Positions 26,666 through 35,729 of a stretch of DNA of 64,000 bases are shown one piece after another (position 1 is the first letter of the stretch; each line of letters opens with the position of its first letter). The notes below the pieces were generated by a model, which did not search any database, had not been told where the DNA came from, and was given only the letters and a program-made list of their open reading frames with translations. The DNA lies in the NCBI RefSeq assembly GCF_900473965.1, contig NZ_UCNJ01000018.1, positions 186,001 to 250,000 on the forward strand. Direction: 5' to 3'. Position numbers and translations under genes: made by a program. This DNA is from Synechococcus sp. UW179A (GTDB lineage: Bacteria; Cyanobacteriota; Cyanobacteriia; PCC-6307; Cyanobiaceae).

Positions 26666-28510
26666 ATGCGTCCAACCAACACCAAAGGCGAAAAAGCTTC
26701 CCACGAAGCCAGCCTGAGATACGTTGTCACCCCTCTCATCGTTGCCTGCATCGTCGGATTGGCAGTCTGCGCATGGATCAGCAGTAGCCCTGCCATCCTG
26801 CCAACACCCGAATCCTCAGCAGGAGAATCACTGCTCAATAGCTATCTGAGAATTGCCCATCAACTTTGGCTAATCGCACTGATTGTCTTACTGGGAAACC
26901 TGATTCAAAAAATCATCAGAATCAGAATCAAGCAGTCATCAGAAGGGTGGAACACAATGGAAACCCCTCTGAAACAGAGCATCTATTTTGTTAACAAAAA
27001 TCGACTAACAACAGTCTTATTTATCGCTTACACGATTGCAATGATTTCCGGAACAACCTATCTATATGCAGACATGATCGGCTGGTATCCAGATTTAATC
27101 GATGGACATTTTCTCAATAACTTCTCAATCAAGCAAAGCTTGATCAAGGAAACAATGCGTCGGACAGACTTTCGCTTTTTCCCACTAGCCCATCAAGACA
27201 TCCATATTCTGAGCTGGTTCAGCATCAACATCAAAACCTGGATGCTTGTTAGCTCCATGGAACTGATTAGCATCGTACTTTTAAGCGTAAGGTTTTTAAA
27301 CAAACTATGCGCATATAAAACAGCTCAACAATCCACAATATTGCTACTTGCAATATTGATACTCATTCATCCTTCAACGGGAACGGCTTTCTTTCAGGTT
27401 ATTTATTCAGAAAGGCTGCTATGCCTTTTCTTCGTGCTGCATATCAATGCGTACATCAATTATCAGCAACATCAGCACAGAGAAGACTTTTATTTTTCGC
27501 TTCTATGGGCAGGATTAGGAGTCTTCACGAAAGACACTGCAATTATTCTTTTTGTTATACCAGCAATCACGAATCTACTGATCTCGGCAACAAAATCACG
27601 ACAAGAGCTACAGCCGATTAATCAAGAAGCGATCGCGAAGTTCCAACATAAACATCATCTAGAGCTGTGGCTATGCATCATAGGCTTAGCCTTCATCACA
27701 AGCTATCTATTTTTATCGCTGCTACCAAGTGTCTATGCACAGGAAGGGGCTTACAACGACAATATCCCGGAGGGGTTTATACCAGATATTCGATTCTACA
27801 TTTTTACACTCATTATTCTAATGCGAGTCATCGGTATAGCCTCAGAGCGACTTCAATACAACCTTCTCGATGCTATTAACGTGTCGGCAATTTGCTATAC
27901 CATTACGCTCTCTTTTGTGTATGAGTTTAACTCAAATAGCTATCTCACTCTACCAGTCAATCTGATCATTGCCATCAATATTGGCTGGCTGTGGATGACA
28001 GCTGTTGACTCTCGATTCAGTCCTTCACTCAAAAGCAGCAAGCTGATCAGCGGATCAATAGCTGCCTCAGCATTGCTGATCTCAGTCGAACATATTGCAT
28101 CAGACCAACCCTTTGCAAAAACGATTGCGGACATGAAAATTGAACAAGACTCAAATCAAAAAACTTACAACAGGCTTTATGATATTGCAAAAGAGTATCG
28201 CAAACAAGGCAAGCCTATTAACATCATCATAAACAGGAAATCAAGGCTTTCAGAAAGAAGACTTCTTTATAGAATCCCATACCATTCGTTGATTGAATAT
28301 GATTCAAAAACCAACACATTCAACACTACAGACGGGGAAACCGAAAACGATTCATATACTCTCAAAGAAGGAGATATTATTGCAAATCTCGACAAAAGCG
28401 TTAATCTTATTAATCCAATCCTTGAGGGAGTTGAGGCGAAGTTGATTTATCGACATAACCCAAGCAAACAAACTGGAATGATCCTAGAAATTACAAAAGT
28501 TAAGCCATAA
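26666..28510 (+). CDS. Polytopic membrane protein, uncharacterised GT-C-like family (paralogue of 8791-10605)
   Basis: 614 residues with the same layout as the protein at 8791-10605: two N-terminal hydrophobic segments, an acidic loop, about nine more helices and a soluble C-terminal domain of about 130 residues. LNNFS (150-154), KETMRR (161-166), DFRFFPL (168-174) and HQDIHILSW (176-184) align without gaps to the paralogue, as do IYSER and FTKDTAIIL further on. The C-terminal domains are clearly related in pattern (GxPI/ESI, PYHSL/PYDRL) but far more diverged. The nucleotide composition is AT-rich. It is placed behind the GT87-like gene (169 nt). Function unknown, probably a glycosyltransferase of the surface region. 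Confidence 0.75.
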   Translation: MRPTNTKGEKASHEASLRYVVTPLIVACIVGLAVCAWISSSPAILPTPESSAGESLLNSYLRIAHQLWLIALIVLLGNLIQKIIRIRIKQSSEGWNTMETPLKQSIYFVNKNRLTTVLFIAYTIAMISGTTYLYADMIGWYPDLIDGHFLNNFSIKQSLIKETMRRTDFRFFPLAHQDIHILSWFSINIKTWMLVSSMELISIVLLSVRFLNKLCAYKTAQQSTILLLAILILIHPSTGTAFFQVIYSERLLCLFFVLHINAYINYQQHQHREDFYFSLLWAGLGVFTKDTAIILFVIPAITNLLISATKSRQELQPINQEAIAKFQHKHHLELWLCIIGLAFITSYLFLSLLPSVYAQEGAYNDNIPEGFIPDIRFYIFTLIILMRVIGIASERLQYNLLDAINVSAICYTITLSFVYEFNSNSYLTLPVNLIIAINIGWLWMTAVDSRFSPSLKSSKLISGSIAASALLISVEHIASDQPFAKTIADMKIEQDSNQKTYNRLYDIAKEYRKQGKPINIIINRKSRLSERRLLYRIPYHSLIEYDSKTNTFNTTDGETENDSYTLKEGDIIANLDKSVNLINPILEGVEAKLIYRHNPSKQTGMILEITKVKP

Positions 28511-28550
28511 GAATCGCCAGATCAACTGACATGAAAGGGTTGGAAGATGT

Positions 28551-28595
28551 TCAGCACAACATGACGAACTCATAACGTTGACATGGTTGTGCTGA
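28551..28595. promoter_or_regulatory. Perfect 10-bp inverted repeat upstream of the lactate genes
   Basis: TCAGCACAAC (28551-28560) is repeated in inverted orientation as GTTGTGCTGA (28586-28595), with a 25-bp spacer. It lies 213 bp upstream of the D-lactate dehydrogenase start and 40 bp downstream of the preceding gene. No T-run follows either arm, so it is not a normal terminator. An operator for a dimeric regulator is a reasonable reading; it could also be a transcript hairpin. The remainder of 28511-28807 shows only a weak 68-codon frame (28630-28836) overlapping the dehydrogenase start, which I do not accept. Confidence 0.4.
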
Positions 28596-28807
28596 GTGGA
28601 CAAAGCCACTCAAGATCGGAGTCAACCAAATGTGCGGCACGCAAGACAGACACAGATGGGCACTGGCACGGCATCCCAATCCAGCTGTATGCAGCGATCA
28701 CCTGAGACATCTCTCTGAAACGGGATGTCTGGACGAAGGCTACGACAACCCCAATCCAATAGATTCATGCATGAACGTTTCAAATTGCAGCCTGAAGCCG
28801 CTAAGCA

Positions 28808-30514
28808 ATGAGGCAGGACCGTTTACAGGAGCTTGAGAACAGCTTGGTTGCCCTTGTCGGGCAGCAGCAGATTTTGACCGACCGCGAACAAACAAAACCC
28901 TACAGAACAGGAATTCGTGTTGGCCATGGCATGGCCTGTGCAGTGGTCCTACCCAAAAACCTGTTGCAGCTTTGGCAAACCTTAGAATTGTGCGTCAAAT
29001 TTGATAAAATCATTATTATTCAGGCGGCAAATACTGGCCTGACAGGGGGATCCACGCCTGACGGCAATGACTACGACAGAGATGTCGTGATCATCAATAC
29101 GTTGAATTTAAACAAGGTCATCCTCTTAAAAGGTGGTGATCAAATCGTTGCATTTGCAGGATCAAGTTTATATCAATTAGAAGAAACATTAGCGCCCCTG
29201 GGGAGAGGGCCCCATTCGGTAATCGGCTCATCATGCATTGGTGCATCTGTCGTTGGAGGCATTTGCAATAACTCAGGCGGAAATCTTGTCAACCGTGGTC
29301 CGGCCTATACGGAATACTCGCTGTTTGCGCGTCTCAATCAAGACGGAACCCTTGAGCTGGTCAATCATCTCGGCATTGAGCTTGGTACATGCCCTGAAAA
29401 CATTTTGACCACTCTTCAACAAGCTAATTTCAACACAAATGAATTAGCAGATTGTGATCGACTGGCATCTGACCATGACTACCAGAAGCGCGTCCGAGAG
29501 ATCACCTCTCCAATCCCAGCACGCTTCAATGCTGATCAACGACGCTTACGCGAAGCCAGTGGTTGTGCAGGAAAACTGGCCGTATTCGCTGTCCGGCTTG
29601 ACACATTTCCAAAACCCAAACAAGAGAAAGTCTTTTACCTGGGAACGAATAATCCGCAACACTTAACCGAACTACGCAAACAGATTCTCAAAGATTTTAC
29701 AAATCTACCCGACATGGGTGAGTATCTCCATCGTAGTTATTTTGATGGCGCTGATCTTTACTGCAAGGATGCTTATCTTGCAATCAAATATTTCGGCACA
29801 GGATTCATCCCCAAGCTGTTCGGAATCAAGAGAAACGTTGATCGAGTTGTCTCACAATGGCCTAGCTCATTATTTCCAGATCACTTTTCAGACAAGTCTC
29901 TGCATTGCATCGCACGGCTTGCACCCGATCATCTTCCATCCAAAATGAGACATTATCGGAATCAATATGAGCACCACATGATTATTTTAGCCAGCGACAA
30001 ATCCATCCAAGAAACTCAGGAATTACTGCAAAAAAGCTGGAAAGATAAAGATGAGCGAGCCTATTTTGAATGCAGCGAATCCGAAGGAAAAGCGGCCTTA
30101 CTGCATCGCTACGTTGCTGGAAATGCACCAGCTCGATACCAGATCTTAAACAAAGACAACTCCGGAGAACTGCTTCCACTTGATGTCGCCTTGCCGCGCA
30201 ACTGCGAGACGTGGCACGCCATTCTTCCTGATGAAATCCTCTCCCAGATGGCCGAATCATTCCAAATGGCACATTTCCTTTGCATGGTGTTTCACTGGGA
30301 CTTTGTGGTAAAGAAAGGGATTGATGCCGATAAATTGAAAAAACAAATTTTAGATCTGCTCGATCAATCCGGTGCCAAATACCCTGCTGAACATAATGTC
30401 GGTCACTTGTACAAGGCCGAAACAGACCTGTCGAATTTTTACAAGAAAATAGATCCAACCAATAGCTTCAACCCAGGTATCGGGAAAATGTCTAAGCTCA
30501 AAAACTATCAATAA
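28808..30514 (+). CDS. dld: D-lactate dehydrogenase, FAD-dependent, quinone-linked (Dld type)
   Basis: Oxidises D-lactate to pyruvate, passing electrons to the membrane quinone pool. The 568 residues are close to the 571 of E. coli Dld. A PCMH-type FAD domain carries AANTGLTGGSTPDG (about 73-86) and VVGGICNNSGG. The cap has GEYLHRSYFDGADLYCKDAY, and the C-terminal region ends with PAEHNVGHLYKA and DPTNSFNPGIGKMS, all Dld signatures. No membrane helix is seen, fitting a peripheral enzyme. ATG 28808. An L-lactate-type oxidase follows 116 nt downstream, so the pair would use both lactate enantiomers. It is uncommon in picocyanobacteria as far as I know, suggesting acquisition. Confidence 0.93.
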   Translation: MRQDRLQELENSLVALVGQQQILTDREQTKPYRTGIRVGHGMACAVVLPKNLLQLWQTLELCVKFDKIIIIQAANTGLTGGSTPDGNDYDRDVVIINTLNLNKVILLKGGDQIVAFAGSSLYQLEETLAPLGRGPHSVIGSSCIGASVVGGICNNSGGNLVNRGPAYTEYSLFARLNQDGTLELVNHLGIELGTCPENILTTLQQANFNTNELADCDRLASDHDYQKRVREITSPIPARFNADQRRLREASGCAGKLAVFAVRLDTFPKPKQEKVFYLGTNNPQHLTELRKQILKDFTNLPDMGEYLHRSYFDGADLYCKDAYLAIKYFGTGFIPKLFGIKRNVDRVVSQWPSSLFPDHFSDKSLHCIARLAPDHLPSKMRHYRNQYEHHMIILASDKSIQETQELLQKSWKDKDERAYFECSESEGKAALLHRYVAGNAPARYQILNKDNSGELLPLDVALPRNCETWHAILPDEILSQMAESFQMAHFLCMVFHWDFVVKKGIDADKLKKQILDLLDQSGAKYPAEHNVGHLYKAETDLSNFYKKIDPTNSFNPGIGKMSKLKNYQ

Positions 30515-30630
30515 GCCTTGAGGAAAAAACAAGTCTCGCGAATAGCAAAATATGCAGAACTTAATCTGAGAATGACCAATACCGCATGAAGGGTTAGGAT
30601 CACGAGAATTAATGTTATCCACTAACTGGG

Positions 30631-31806
30631 ATGAATCAGAATGTTTCCGCCCCGAGAGTGGTCAACGTCTCGGATCTTCGTGATCTTGCCAAAAAGCGTC
30701 TGCCAAAAATGGTGCTTGGCTACATCGACAGCGGTGCTGACAGAGAACAGACCTTGGCGCAAAATTGCAGCGCTTACAATGAAATATTGTTCAGGCCTCG
30801 ATGTGCAGTTGCGACCCCTGAAGTTGAGTTAAATATTTCAGTGTTAGGTCAGAACTTTAAATTGCCGTTCCTGCTTGGTCCTGTTGGCAGCAGCAGGATG
30901 TTTTATCCCCAAGGAGAGGTTGTTGCCGCAAGAGAAGCAGGCAAGGCAGGCACTGGATACACTCTTTCAACACTTTCAGGATGCCGACTGGAAGATGTGA
31001 AACAGGCTACTGATTGTCCTGCCTGGTATCAGCTTTATCTGCTCGGAGGCCGAGATGTCGCTCTCAAAACGATTGAACGCGCAAAATCTGCGGGATTTTC
31101 AGCGATCGTACTCACCATCGATACCCCGGTCTCTGGCTTGCGTGAGCTCGATGTCCGTAACGGGACCAAAGAACTGCTATCTCAAAACCCTCTAACAATG
31201 TTGCCATTTCTGCCGCAGATGTTGGCAAAGCCATGCTGGCTCAGTCAATGGTTTGGAGACGGAGGGTTGATGAATTTCCCGAATGTGGTGCTTGAGAACG
31301 GACCGATGGGATACACCGAGATTGGGCCGGCACTGGAGCAATCGGTTGTCACCTGGGATGATCTGAAGTGGATTCGTGAAGCCTGGGGAGGCAAATTAAT
31401 TATCAAAGGGGTTCATATTGGTGATGACGCCCGCAAAGCTGTCGATCTTGGCGTGGACGCTGTGGTTGTTTCTAATCACGGGGCTCGACAGTTAGACAGT
31501 GTTGCACCAACGATTCGTGTTCTACCTGAAATTGTTAAGGCTGTGAACGGCGAGATCGATGTGTTACTGGATGGTGGGATCCGCCGCGGCAGTGATGTTG
31601 TCAAAGCCTATTGCCTGGGAGCAAAAGGGGTACTGATTGGCAGGGCTTATGCTTACGGGCTCGCTGCCGGAGGTGGTCCTGGCGTTGCACGCGCCATTGA
31701 AATCTTGAAAACAGACATTGTGAGAACAATGAAATTACTGGGTTGTAATTCAGTTCATAAACTTGATCGTTCCTATATTCAAACCCCTCAATCCTGGGAG
31801 TGCTGA
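30631..31806 (+). CDS. lldD: FMN-dependent L-lactate dehydrogenase/2-hydroxyacid oxidase (LldD type)
   Basis: 391 residues of the FMN-dependent alpha-hydroxyacid dehydrogenase family. Visible are an N-terminal YIDSGADREQT, the FMN-binding LGPVGSSRMF and STLSGCRLEDV, WYQLYLLGGRD, IIKGVHIGDDA with the flavin-contacting Lys, SNHGARQLDS with the catalytic His, and DGGIRRGSDV with FMN-phosphate glycines. Start ATG 30631 follows a GGG. Members include L-lactate dehydrogenase, lactate oxidase and glycolate oxidase; pairing with dld argues for lactate. Whether electrons go to quinone or oxygen cannot be decided here. The gene is convergent with the acid-sugar kinase. Confidence 0.9.
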   Translation: MNQNVSAPRVVNVSDLRDLAKKRLPKMVLGYIDSGADREQTLAQNCSAYNEILFRPRCAVATPEVELNISVLGQNFKLPFLLGPVGSSRMFYPQGEVVAAREAGKAGTGYTLSTLSGCRLEDVKQATDCPAWYQLYLLGGRDVALKTIERAKSAGFSAIVLTIDTPVSGLRELDVRNGTKELLSQNPLTMLPFLPQMLAKPCWLSQWFGDGGLMNFPNVVLENGPMGYTEIGPALEQSVVTWDDLKWIREAWGGKLIIKGVHIGDDARKAVDLGVDAVVVSNHGARQLDSVAPTIRVLPEIVKAVNGEIDVLLDGGIRRGSDVVKAYCLGAKGVLIGRAYAYGLAAGGGPGVARAIEILKTDIVRTMKLLGCNSVHKLDRSYIQTPQSWEC

Positions 31807-31953
31807 ACAAGCAACATCAAGCAAAAGCTCTTGGCATCTAGCAATAATTTTGAAACCATTAGCACCACGATTCGCTCTAGTTTAAACAAACGGTTTGTTG
31901 GCGAGATTTCTCCTCGATATGGATGGTCAACATGACGTTGAAGTTAAACATCT

Positions 31954-33471
31954 TCAGCCAGTTTCAACGTGTTCCATCAATCTCCAGGCCTGCGCAAGTG
32001 TGTGGACATCACCAAGATTGCCGGGGAAAGTGATCACAGGAAGATCCATCACACCTGAGATGCCCTCGCCAGGCATCGGCCGCACCATCGAAAGCCCTGG
32101 CATCAGCTGACCCTCGAGCAGCACTGTTCCCAGGCCCAGCCCATCAGCAAGCACGCTGCCCGTGGTGATCCCCCCCTTGCTGATCAAGTAGCCAAGCTGT
32201 GGTGCGATCGTTGCAACCAGCCGTGCTGTGAGCTCAGCAAGAGCCATGCCAAAACGCAAACGACGACGATCGGCAGCCGGCCCCTCACCGAACTGCAGTT
32301 CCCCACGACTGGTGTAAAGCACGGGTGTTTGTTGCTTAGCCAAAACCGCCTGCATCCATTGCAGCCATTCGAGCTCCAGGTCAGCCAACAACCAATCCGT
32401 GGTACTCCCCTCAAGCACCCTGGCGATCCGGGCCACCGGCAGTTCAAGTCCGGAACAACCTGGTTCGGAAAGCAAGGTCTCCAGCTGCTGGTCTGCCAGA
32501 GGCACATGGGAGCCCACCACGACAAGCCCGGGAAGCCAATCGCCCTTTGGATTACGGCGCCGAAGCCTTACCAACTCCTCGGCCTTGATGGGCTGAGGAC
32601 CGAGTGGCTGTCTGCCCCCATCAACCAGCCCGTTGATCAAGCTCGCAGCAGAGCGAAACAGGAAGCGTCGCCGTCCCTGCAGCTGTTGCACAGCCCCACC
32701 AAGAACATCCAGTTGCTCCTGCCTCTGGGCATCGACGATCACTGCTCGATTGCCATCCAGCGCCTCAAGCCAGCTCAGCAGCGCTGTGAAACCGTTCGAG
32801 CCATCAGCACACTGATCACCTTTGCTGTGAGCAGCAGCGCGGTCGAGCTGCTGCCCCGTCAAGCGCAGCACCGAAGCAGCTGGAATGGCACCGTCACTTT
32901 TTTCCTCCAGCCAGGAATCCAGGCTGCTGGTGCTGAAACCAAAGCTGCGGTCGCGTGCGAAGGCGGTCGTGTGGACCGGTTGACCATGGAGCAGGTGCAC
33001 CCCGTTCACCGTGGTGCGTCCACCGGGAAGAAACGCTGGCACGTGCAGGGTGGCGTGCACCACACCGAAACGATCACCCAGCTCTTCAGCCAGAACCGCC
33101 GGCTCAAGCACCCCATGACCACGAAGGGTGGAGTCTCCCCTGCTGACCAGCAGCAACTGCTGATCGCTGATCCCCTCTGCGGCAAGAGCTTGCTCAAGCG
33201 AAGCAACGATCTCACGATTACGCTCCGCCGCAGCCTCCGGCGACAGAGCCCTTGTATTCGCCAACACGAACAGCAGCGGAGAAGGGTGCCGAAGTCCCTG
33301 ACGCAGGGTTTGCACATCCCAGCGCAACAGCAACGGACAGCTATGCACCGTCTGAGAACCGGTGGGATCGTCGTCGATCACCACAATCTTGCGTGCAGCC
33401 TCAGCCTCTGCAGCTTGATCCCCGCTCACAACAGTGTTCTGCCAGTGGCCATTGGACTCGGGCTGGTCCAA
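31954..33471 (-). CDS. Four-carbon acid sugar kinase family protein (OtnK/DUF1537)
   Basis: 505 residues, beginning at TTG (33471) because no ATG is in frame upstream; GTG at 33429 is an alternative start. VVIDDDPTGSQTVH (about 31-44) is the N-terminal substrate-domain signature of the family. RGDSTLRGH is characteristic, and SKGGITTGSV plus PGNLGD near the end belong to the nucleotide-binding C-terminal domain. Characterised members phosphorylate D-threonate, D-erythronate or related acids. No partner dehydrogenase or isomerase of those pathways is next to it. It is convergent with lldD, with 147 bp between. Confidence 0.85.
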   Translation of the reverse strand: MDQPESNGHWQNTVVSGDQAAEAEAARKIVVIDDDPTGSQTVHSCPLLLRWDVQTLRQGLRHPSPLLFVLANTRALSPEAAAERNREIVASLEQALAAEGISDQQLLLVSRGDSTLRGHGVLEPAVLAEELGDRFGVVHATLHVPAFLPGGRTTVNGVHLLHGQPVHTTAFARDRSFGFSTSSLDSWLEEKSDGAIPAASVLRLTGQQLDRAAAHSKGDQCADGSNGFTALLSWLEALDGNRAVIVDAQRQEQLDVLGGAVQQLQGRRRFLFRSAASLINGLVDGGRQPLGPQPIKAEELVRLRRRNPKGDWLPGLVVVGSHVPLADQQLETLLSEPGCSGLELPVARIARVLEGSTTDWLLADLELEWLQWMQAVLAKQQTPVLYTSRGELQFGEGPAADRRRLRFGMALAELTARLVATIAPQLGYLISKGGITTGSVLADGLGLGTVLLEGQLMPGLSMVRPMPGEGISGVMDLPVITFPGNLGDVHTLAQAWRLMEHVETG

Positions 33472-33497
33472 AGCCTGTTCCTGTGCATGAACATGGG

Positions 33498-34355
33498 TTA
33501 GCTGACGCTGTAGCGACAGGACAGGGTGGTGCTCTCACCTACGCCCAGCTCCAGCCTTCGATCGCCGCTGATCAGGGCCTGCCGAGGGCCGGTCCAGGGC
33601 TCAAGGCAAACCATGGCTCGAGGGGGGTCGGTCCAAACCACCGTGAGATCCATGGGCTCTTGATGCCGGAGCTGCAACCTGGTGCCTGCCTGCTCATCAA
33701 CCAGCGTCACCGGTCCGGCAGCGTGGGTGAGGAAATCGACCCCCTGAGCCAGGCGATTCAACTGGTTGGCCGTCTGCGCTTCGGCCATCTCCAGATGATT
33801 GAAGCAACGGCCAGGCAAACCTTCCACGGCCGTGCGCGAGGGATCACTCACGTTGAAGTAGGGATGGAGGCCGAAGCTGAATGGCATCGGCTCACTCTCA
33901 GACTCAGAGGTATTGCTGATGGTGATGATGATGTCGAGCGCGTCACTGAGCGGCCTGATCTCCATCTGGATCCTGAATCCGAAGGGGTAGACCTTCCGGG
34001 TTTCGGCACCATCGCTCAACGTGAGCATCACGCCACTCTGATCGCCGAGCAAGGCGATCTGCCAGGGAAGGTCACGGGCAAATCCATGTTGCTTGAGGGT
34101 GAAGTCACCACTGGCGAGCGGCAAGCAATCATTGGGCAGATTGCCGCAGATCGGAAACAACACTGGAATGCCTCCGCGGATGCTCTTGGCTGGGTCGGCG
34201 AAGCGCTCCTGGTCGAAATAGAGCATCTCGCGCCCGTTACACGACCACTCGGTGACCAGGCCACCTCGCTCGGGCACAACCCGCAGGCGATCACCTCTGC
34301 TGGGATTCACAAACTCCCAGTGGGGATAGGGAGCGGACTGTTGGCGAAAGGTCAT
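33498..34355 (-). CDS. Aldose 1-epimerase-like protein (galactose mutarotase superfamily)
   Basis: 285 residues from ATG 34355 (a GTG two codons earlier is possible). A beta-sandwich epimerase: RGGIPVLFPICGN, QHGFARDLPW with the conserved His, FSFGLHPYFNV with the second His, and WTDPPRAMVCLEPWTGPRQA with a catalytic Glu in the C-terminal part. The RGG..LFP..GN pattern is closer to the glucose-6-phosphate 1-epimerase (YeaD) branch than to classical GalM. It lies 26 nt upstream of the acid-sugar kinase in the same direction, so they may be co-transcribed. Substrate is uncertain between free hexoses and hexose phosphates. Confidence 0.85.
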   Translation of the reverse strand: MTFRQQSAPYPHWEFVNPSRGDRLRVVPERGGLVTEWSCNGREMLYFDQERFADPAKSIRGGIPVLFPICGNLPNDCLPLASGDFTLKQHGFARDLPWQIALLGDQSGVMLTLSDGAETRKVYPFGFRIQMEIRPLSDALDIIITISNTSESESEPMPFSFGLHPYFNVSDPSRTAVEGLPGRCFNHLEMAEAQTANQLNRLAQGVDFLTHAAGPVTLVDEQAGTRLQLRHQEPMDLTVVWTDPPRAMVCLEPWTGPRQALISGDRRLELGVGESTTLSCRYSVS

Positions 34356-34391
34356 GGCCACAGGACCGGGACACCCAAGATTGGCCAGAAA

Positions 34392-35324
34392 CTACCGAGA
34401 AGGCTGCAGATCCTGCTTGTTTTCACCAGCAAGAGTGGTCAACCACTCCAGCAATGCTGCGTTGACCTGATCGGGGACCTCATCGTGTGGACAGTGACCT
34501 GCTTCAAGCACCACCTCCGTGGTGGCCTCAGGCGCATGACGCTGGAAACTGGCGCGACGACCGGCGGCATTGATCCAGGGGTCACGGATCCCCCATAGCA
34601 ATAGCAAGGGTGATTTCAGACATGCGAACAATTCATCCAGCGGCTGTCCGCGGGGGATATCAAAGACCGTGCGAAACACTCCGAAGGCTCCGGCATCGAG
34701 GGAGGGGCGCCGGATCGCCTCGACCAACCAGTCATCGACGTTGGTCTTATCGATGTACACCTGATTGAGGGTGCGTCGAATCGTGGCGGGGCGCCTGAGG
34801 TTCTCAAACAGCAAGCGCTGCAACACAGGATTTTTCAGCAGTGCCGAACTGATCGAGCGACGTGCACTCGGCCACCAGCCTTTGGGCTTCGCGGACTGTT
34901 CGTCGCTGAAAGGGCCGGCCGCATTCAGCAGCACAACACCGGCCGCCTCATCCCCTAATTCAGCACCAGCGGCAAGAGCGGCGAAACCACCCAGAGAATT
35001 GCCCGCGATCACCGTAGGCCTGCCGATGCGCTCGCGCACGTAGGCCACCAGCTGATCCCTCCAGAGAGCACCGCCATAAGCCAAATCAGCTGGCTTGGCA
35101 CTGCGGCCGAAACCGAGCAGATCGATGGCATGAACCTCATGGGTGCTAGCCAGCACAGGAATGTTGTGGCGCCAGTGATCGGTGGAAGCACCAAAACCAT
35201 GCACCAGAAGCACAGCGGGACGCTGCAGATCAACCGCATCCGAATCCGATTGAGGCCCGACACAGAGACCATGCACTGCATGACCTTGAAACTGCCACCA
35301 GGGTTGCTGTGCGTCGCTCACCAC
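34392..35324 (-). CDS. Alpha/beta-fold hydrolase
   Basis: 310 residues, GTG start at 35324. LLVHGFGASTDHWR holds the oxyanion-hole HG. AGNSLGGFAAL is the nucleophile elbow with Ser (GNSLGG). LLWGIRDPWI carries the acid Asp, and EAGHCPHDEVP the catalytic His. The set matches cyanobacterial/plant hydrolases of the pheophytinase-like group, though the substrate is not readable. It is 36 nt upstream of the epimerase-like gene in the same direction. Confidence 0.85.
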   Translation of the reverse strand: MVSDAQQPWWQFQGHAVHGLCVGPQSDSDAVDLQRPAVLLVHGFGASTDHWRHNIPVLASTHEVHAIDLLGFGRSAKPADLAYGGALWRDQLVAYVRERIGRPTVIAGNSLGGFAALAAGAELGDEAAGVVLLNAAGPFSDEQSAKPKGWWPSARRSISSALLKNPVLQRLLFENLRRPATIRRTLNQVYIDKTNVDDWLVEAIRRPSLDAGAFGVFRTVFDIPRGQPLDELFACLKSPLLLLWGIRDPWINAAGRRASFQRHAPEATTEVVLEAGHCPHDEVPDQVNAALLEWLTTLAGENKQDLQPSR

Positions 35325-35394
35325 ACCTTCCGCTTGTGGCGGCGATGCTAAGCATCCTTTTTCACCACCGCCCTGCCGGGCCGACTTCGCCGCG

Positions 35395-35703
35395 ATGCTC
35401 GATCAGACCACAGGCCTGCTTCTGCAGAGCAGCACACTCAGTGGTGGCCTGTTCTGGGCTATCGCCCTCTATCTGCCGCTCAGCGCACCACTCAGCCGTT
35501 TTGAAGCAAGCCTTGAAAGCGGGCCCCTAAGCGCACCATGGCGTCAGGCCGCTTTGGTGATCAGCAGTCTGCTGCTAGCACTCGCTGTTGGTGTGCTGAT
35601 TCAGCTGCTGCTGGGATGGGCTCTCGGGCCTGGCTGGGCTTCAAGCCTGGCGCTGATCACCATCGGCTGGAGCCTGTTTCTATCGCTGGCGCGGAAGGAC
35701 TGA
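35395..35703 (+). CDS. Small hypothetical membrane protein
   Basis: 102 residues with a first hydrophobic stretch (about 18-32), then a charged loop with two glutamates, then one long hydrophobic region from about 52 to 97 that can form two helices. It ends ARKD. It resembles small cyanobacterial membrane proteins of unknown role; I cannot name the family. Starts with ATG 70 bp from the divergent hydrolase and ends 26 nt before the convergent antiporter gene. Confidence 0.6.
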   Translation: MLDQTTGLLLQSSTLSGGLFWAIALYLPLSAPLSRFEASLESGPLSAPWRQAALVISSLLLALAVGVLIQLLLGWALGPGWASSLALITIGWSLFLSLARKD

Positions 35704-35729
35704 ATTACGCGCCGAAACAACCAATCAGC

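Noticed and set aside
28630-28836. 68-codon frame upstream of and overlapping dld
   Set aside because: It has a GGAG-like site, but its composition looks random, it overlaps the dld start by 29 nt and no protein-like pattern appears.
32329-34598. Long plus-strand frames (390 and 448 codons) over the acid-sugar kinase and epimerase genes
   Set aside because: They are antisense to genes with clear family motifs and show no domain pattern of their own.
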